From positions 1-64,000 of the forward strand of contig JAJXWW010000005.1 of NCBI GenBank assembly GCA_021781415.1: a DNA stretch of 64,000 bases, read 5' to 3'. Source of the DNA: Planctomycetota bacterium (lineage in GTDB: Bacteria > Planctomycetota > Planctomycetia > Gemmatales > Gemmataceae). Shown here one piece after another: positions 62,544 through 64,000 of the stretch. The position numbers were made by a program, and so were the translations under genes. Every line of letters begins with the position of its first letter. Position 1 is the stretch's first letter. The notes beneath the pieces were generated by a model that was not told the DNA's origin, did no database searches, and saw nothing but the letters and a program-made list of their open reading frames with translations.

Positions 62544-64000
62544 ATGGGCATCGCGTCCCATAACCGCCGTCCGCCCTCTTCACACGAAGAAGGCGGACGG
62601 ATAGCCATTGTTTCGCGGAGCGGGTTGTTTCCCGGTGCGTCCAGCCCCGAACGTCTGTGGCAACAAGTCCTGGCCGCTGCCGACGCTTCCCGCGACGCGC
62701 CGTCCGAACGCTGGCTGCTCGATCCGCGCGACGCCTACGACCCCGCCGTCGCTCGGCCCGATCGCGTCTACTCGCTGAGAGGCTATTTCCTCGACGACAT
62801 CCCGTTACCCAGCGACGGACTCGACCTACCCGCCGAGTTGCTGGCGCAACTCGATCCCGTCTTTCATCTGGCGTTGCACGTCGGACGCCAAGCATTCGCC
62901 TCCGCCGTCACGCACAGCTTGGATCGCCGGCGCATCGGCGTGATCCTCGGCAACATCGCGCTGCCGACCGAGCGCGTCTCCGAACTGGCTCGCGCTTATC
63001 TGGGGCGAACTCTGGCCGAGAAGATCGGCGCATACAGTCATGCCTGCAATCCTCCCCATCCTCTCAACTGCCGCGTTCCCGGTTTAGCGGCGGGAGTGTT
63101 GGCCAAGGCGCTCGGTCTGGGCGGCGGCAGCTACACGCTCGACGCCGCTTGCGCGTCTTCGCTGTACGCCATCAAACTGGCGGTCGATGAACTGCGCGCC
63201 GGCCGCGCCGACGCCATGCTGGCCGGCGGCGTGTCGCGCCCCGATTGTCTATACACGCAAATGGGTTTCTCGCAGCTGCGAGCTTTGTCGCCGAGCGGAC
63301 GCTGTTCGCCCTTCGGCGCGCGAGCCGATGGGCTGGTGGTCGGCGAGGGGGCGGGCATCTTTTTGCTCAAGCGACTCGAAGACGCCCTGCGCGACGGCGA
63401 CGCGATTTTGGCGGTCATCGCCGGCATCGGTCTCTCCAACGATGTAGACGGCAATTTGCTGGCACCCAGCAGCGAAGGACAGCTGCGGGCCATGCGCGCC
63501 GCCTATCGGCGGGCTGGGTGGAAACCCAGCGACATCGACCTGATCGAATGCCACGCCACCGGCACTCCCGTAGGCGACTCCACGGAGTTTCAAAGTCTTC
63601 AATCGCTGTGGGAGAGCGAAACGTGGCGGCGCGGCCAGTGCGTCGTCGGTTCGGTGAAATCGACGGTGGGGCATCTGTTGACCGCCGCCGGAGCGGCCGG
63701 CGTCGTCAAGGTGCTGGAAGCGTTGCGGGCGACGACGTTGCCGCCGACGGCCAATTTCACGACTCCGGCCAAGGGCGTGGATGTCGAAGCGTCTCCTTTT
63801 CGCATTCTTCCTCAAGGCGAACCGTGGCATCCGCGCGACGAGCGAACGCCGCGCCGCGCCGCCGTCAGCGCCTTCGGCTTCGGCGGCATCAACGCGCATC
63901 TGTTACTCGAAGAGTGGATTCCTCCGAGCGGGGGGCGTAAGCCCCCTGAGCCGACTCCGAGCGGGGGGCGTAAGCCCCCTGAGCCGACTCCGAGCGGGGG
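62544..64000 (+). CDS. Second Pfa-like synthase protein starting with a ketosynthase (truncated by window)
   Basis: Open from the ATG at 62544 (GGAG 9 nt upstream) to the window end, 485 codons. A KS domain fills the visible part: AIVSRSGLFPGASSPERLW, Cys203 (DAACASS), His337 (ECHATGT) and His377 (GSVKSTVGHLLTAAG), so the Cys-His-His triad is intact, with AFGFGGINAHLLLEE closing the domain. It resembles the first KS of PfaC or of the subunit-B type; what follows (chain-length factor, AT, DH) is outside the window. It starts 16 bp after the synthase stop and is co-transcribed. A tandem 11-residue repeat begins right after the KS. Confidence 0.92.
   Translation, partial: MGIASHNRRPPSSHEEGGRIAIVSRSGLFPGASSPERLWQQVLAAADASRDAPSERWLLDPRDAYDPAVARPDRVYSLRGYFLDDIPLPSDGLDLPAELLAQLDPVFHLALHVGRQAFASAVTHSLDRRRIGVILGNIALPTERVSELARAYLGRTLAEKIGAYSHACNPPHPLNCRVPGLAAGVLAKALGLGGGSYTLDAACASSLYAIKLAVDELRAGRADAMLAGGVSRPDCLYTQMGFSQLRALSPSGRCSPFGARADGLVVGEGAGIFLLKRLEDALRDGDAILAVIAGIGLSNDVDGNLLAPSSEGQLRAMRAAYRRAGWKPSDIDLIECHATGTPVGDSTEFQSLQSLWESETWRRGQCVVGSVKSTVGHLLTAAGAAGVVKVLEALRATTLPPTANFTTPAKGVDVEASPFRILPQGEPWHPRDERTPRRAAVSAFGFGGINAHLLLEEWIPPSGGRKPPEPTPSGGRKPPEPTPSG
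63924..64000 (+). repeat. In-frame 33-bp tandem repeat after the KS domain
   Basis: Two exact copies of a 33-bp unit (63924-63956 and 63957-63989) and the start of a third (63990-64000). Each unit encodes 11 residues (PSGGRKPPEPT) and contains the inverted repeat GGGGGGC-GTAA-GCCCCC. The array probably continues past the window. Confidence 0.9.

Noticed and set aside
1-64000. tRNA or rRNA genes
   Set aside because: No cloverleaf with a GGTTC-type T loop and acceptor stem, and no rRNA-like conserved blocks, were recognised by eye; a covariance search would be needed to exclude them.

Overview
The window looks like a piece of a Planctomycetes chromosome, most likely from the Gemmata/Gemmataceae side. 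This is inferred from gene content and high GC, not from a database search. Marker families are a planctomycete-type cytochrome c (CxxCH) fused to WD40 repeats, an ASPIC/FG-GAP protein, a tricorn-type protease, a DUF1573 protein, HEAT proteins, a PQQ-like propeller protein, an ANTAR regulator, a futalosine-route menaquinone gene (mqnD) and a Pfa-type secondary-lipid synthase. No rRNA, tRNA or CRISPR array was recognised.

Layout. 1-5.2 kb: a secreted DUF11-repeat protein cut by the window edge, then a surface-sugar operon (nucleotide-sugar dehydrogenase, epimerase, GT2). 5.2-8.4 kb: an ANTAR response regulator with a small histidine kinase, and a secreted esterase. 8.4-14.4 kb: an accessory block of visibly lower GC, bracketed by two copies of the 3' end of the 7TM-HD hydrolase gene. 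It holds a PIG-V-like mannosyltransferase, a 114-bp MITE-like element abutting an intact 894-bp IS5-family element, and a three-gene secreted-protein operon. 14.4-20.3 kb: an envelope/housekeeping block (7TM-HD, phoH, cdsA, uppS, purA), with heptanucleotide arrays and a perfect 28-bp-arm palindrome in its gaps. 20.5-34 kb: FG-GAP protein, UgtP-like glycosyltransferase, tricorn protease, cytochrome/WD40 protein, FkbM methyltransferase, SulP transporter.

34-48.7 kb: mqnD, a small membrane protein, a dead Gp49/HigB toxin gene, a RAYT transposase framed by its REP sequences, then a minus-strand run (arginase-like, CoA-transferase, HEAT/CxxCH protein, nucleotidyltransferase-like, PQQ-like, GNAT with a 12-base homopolymer, a Pro-rich HEAT protein, phospho-sugar mutase, ribD). 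48.8-53.1 kb: a translationally coupled pair made of a UPF1-like SF1 helicase with a coiled-coil insert and an unrecognised winged-helix protein. 53.2-64 kb: a receiver/HATPase regulator facing a Pfa-like cluster: PfaD enoyl reductase, a 2117-residue KS-AT-ACP-ACP-KR-DH synthase, and a second KS protein that runs off the window.

The most distinctive features are the Pfa-type synthase, whose inter-domain linkers carry translated GC-rich palindromic or tandem repeats; the helicase/winged-helix pair; and a high density of palindromic, heptameric and MITE-like repeats. The repeats are partly inside genes or form their stop codons. Start codons were chosen mainly from Shine-Dalgarno spacing, signal peptides and overlap with neighbours.
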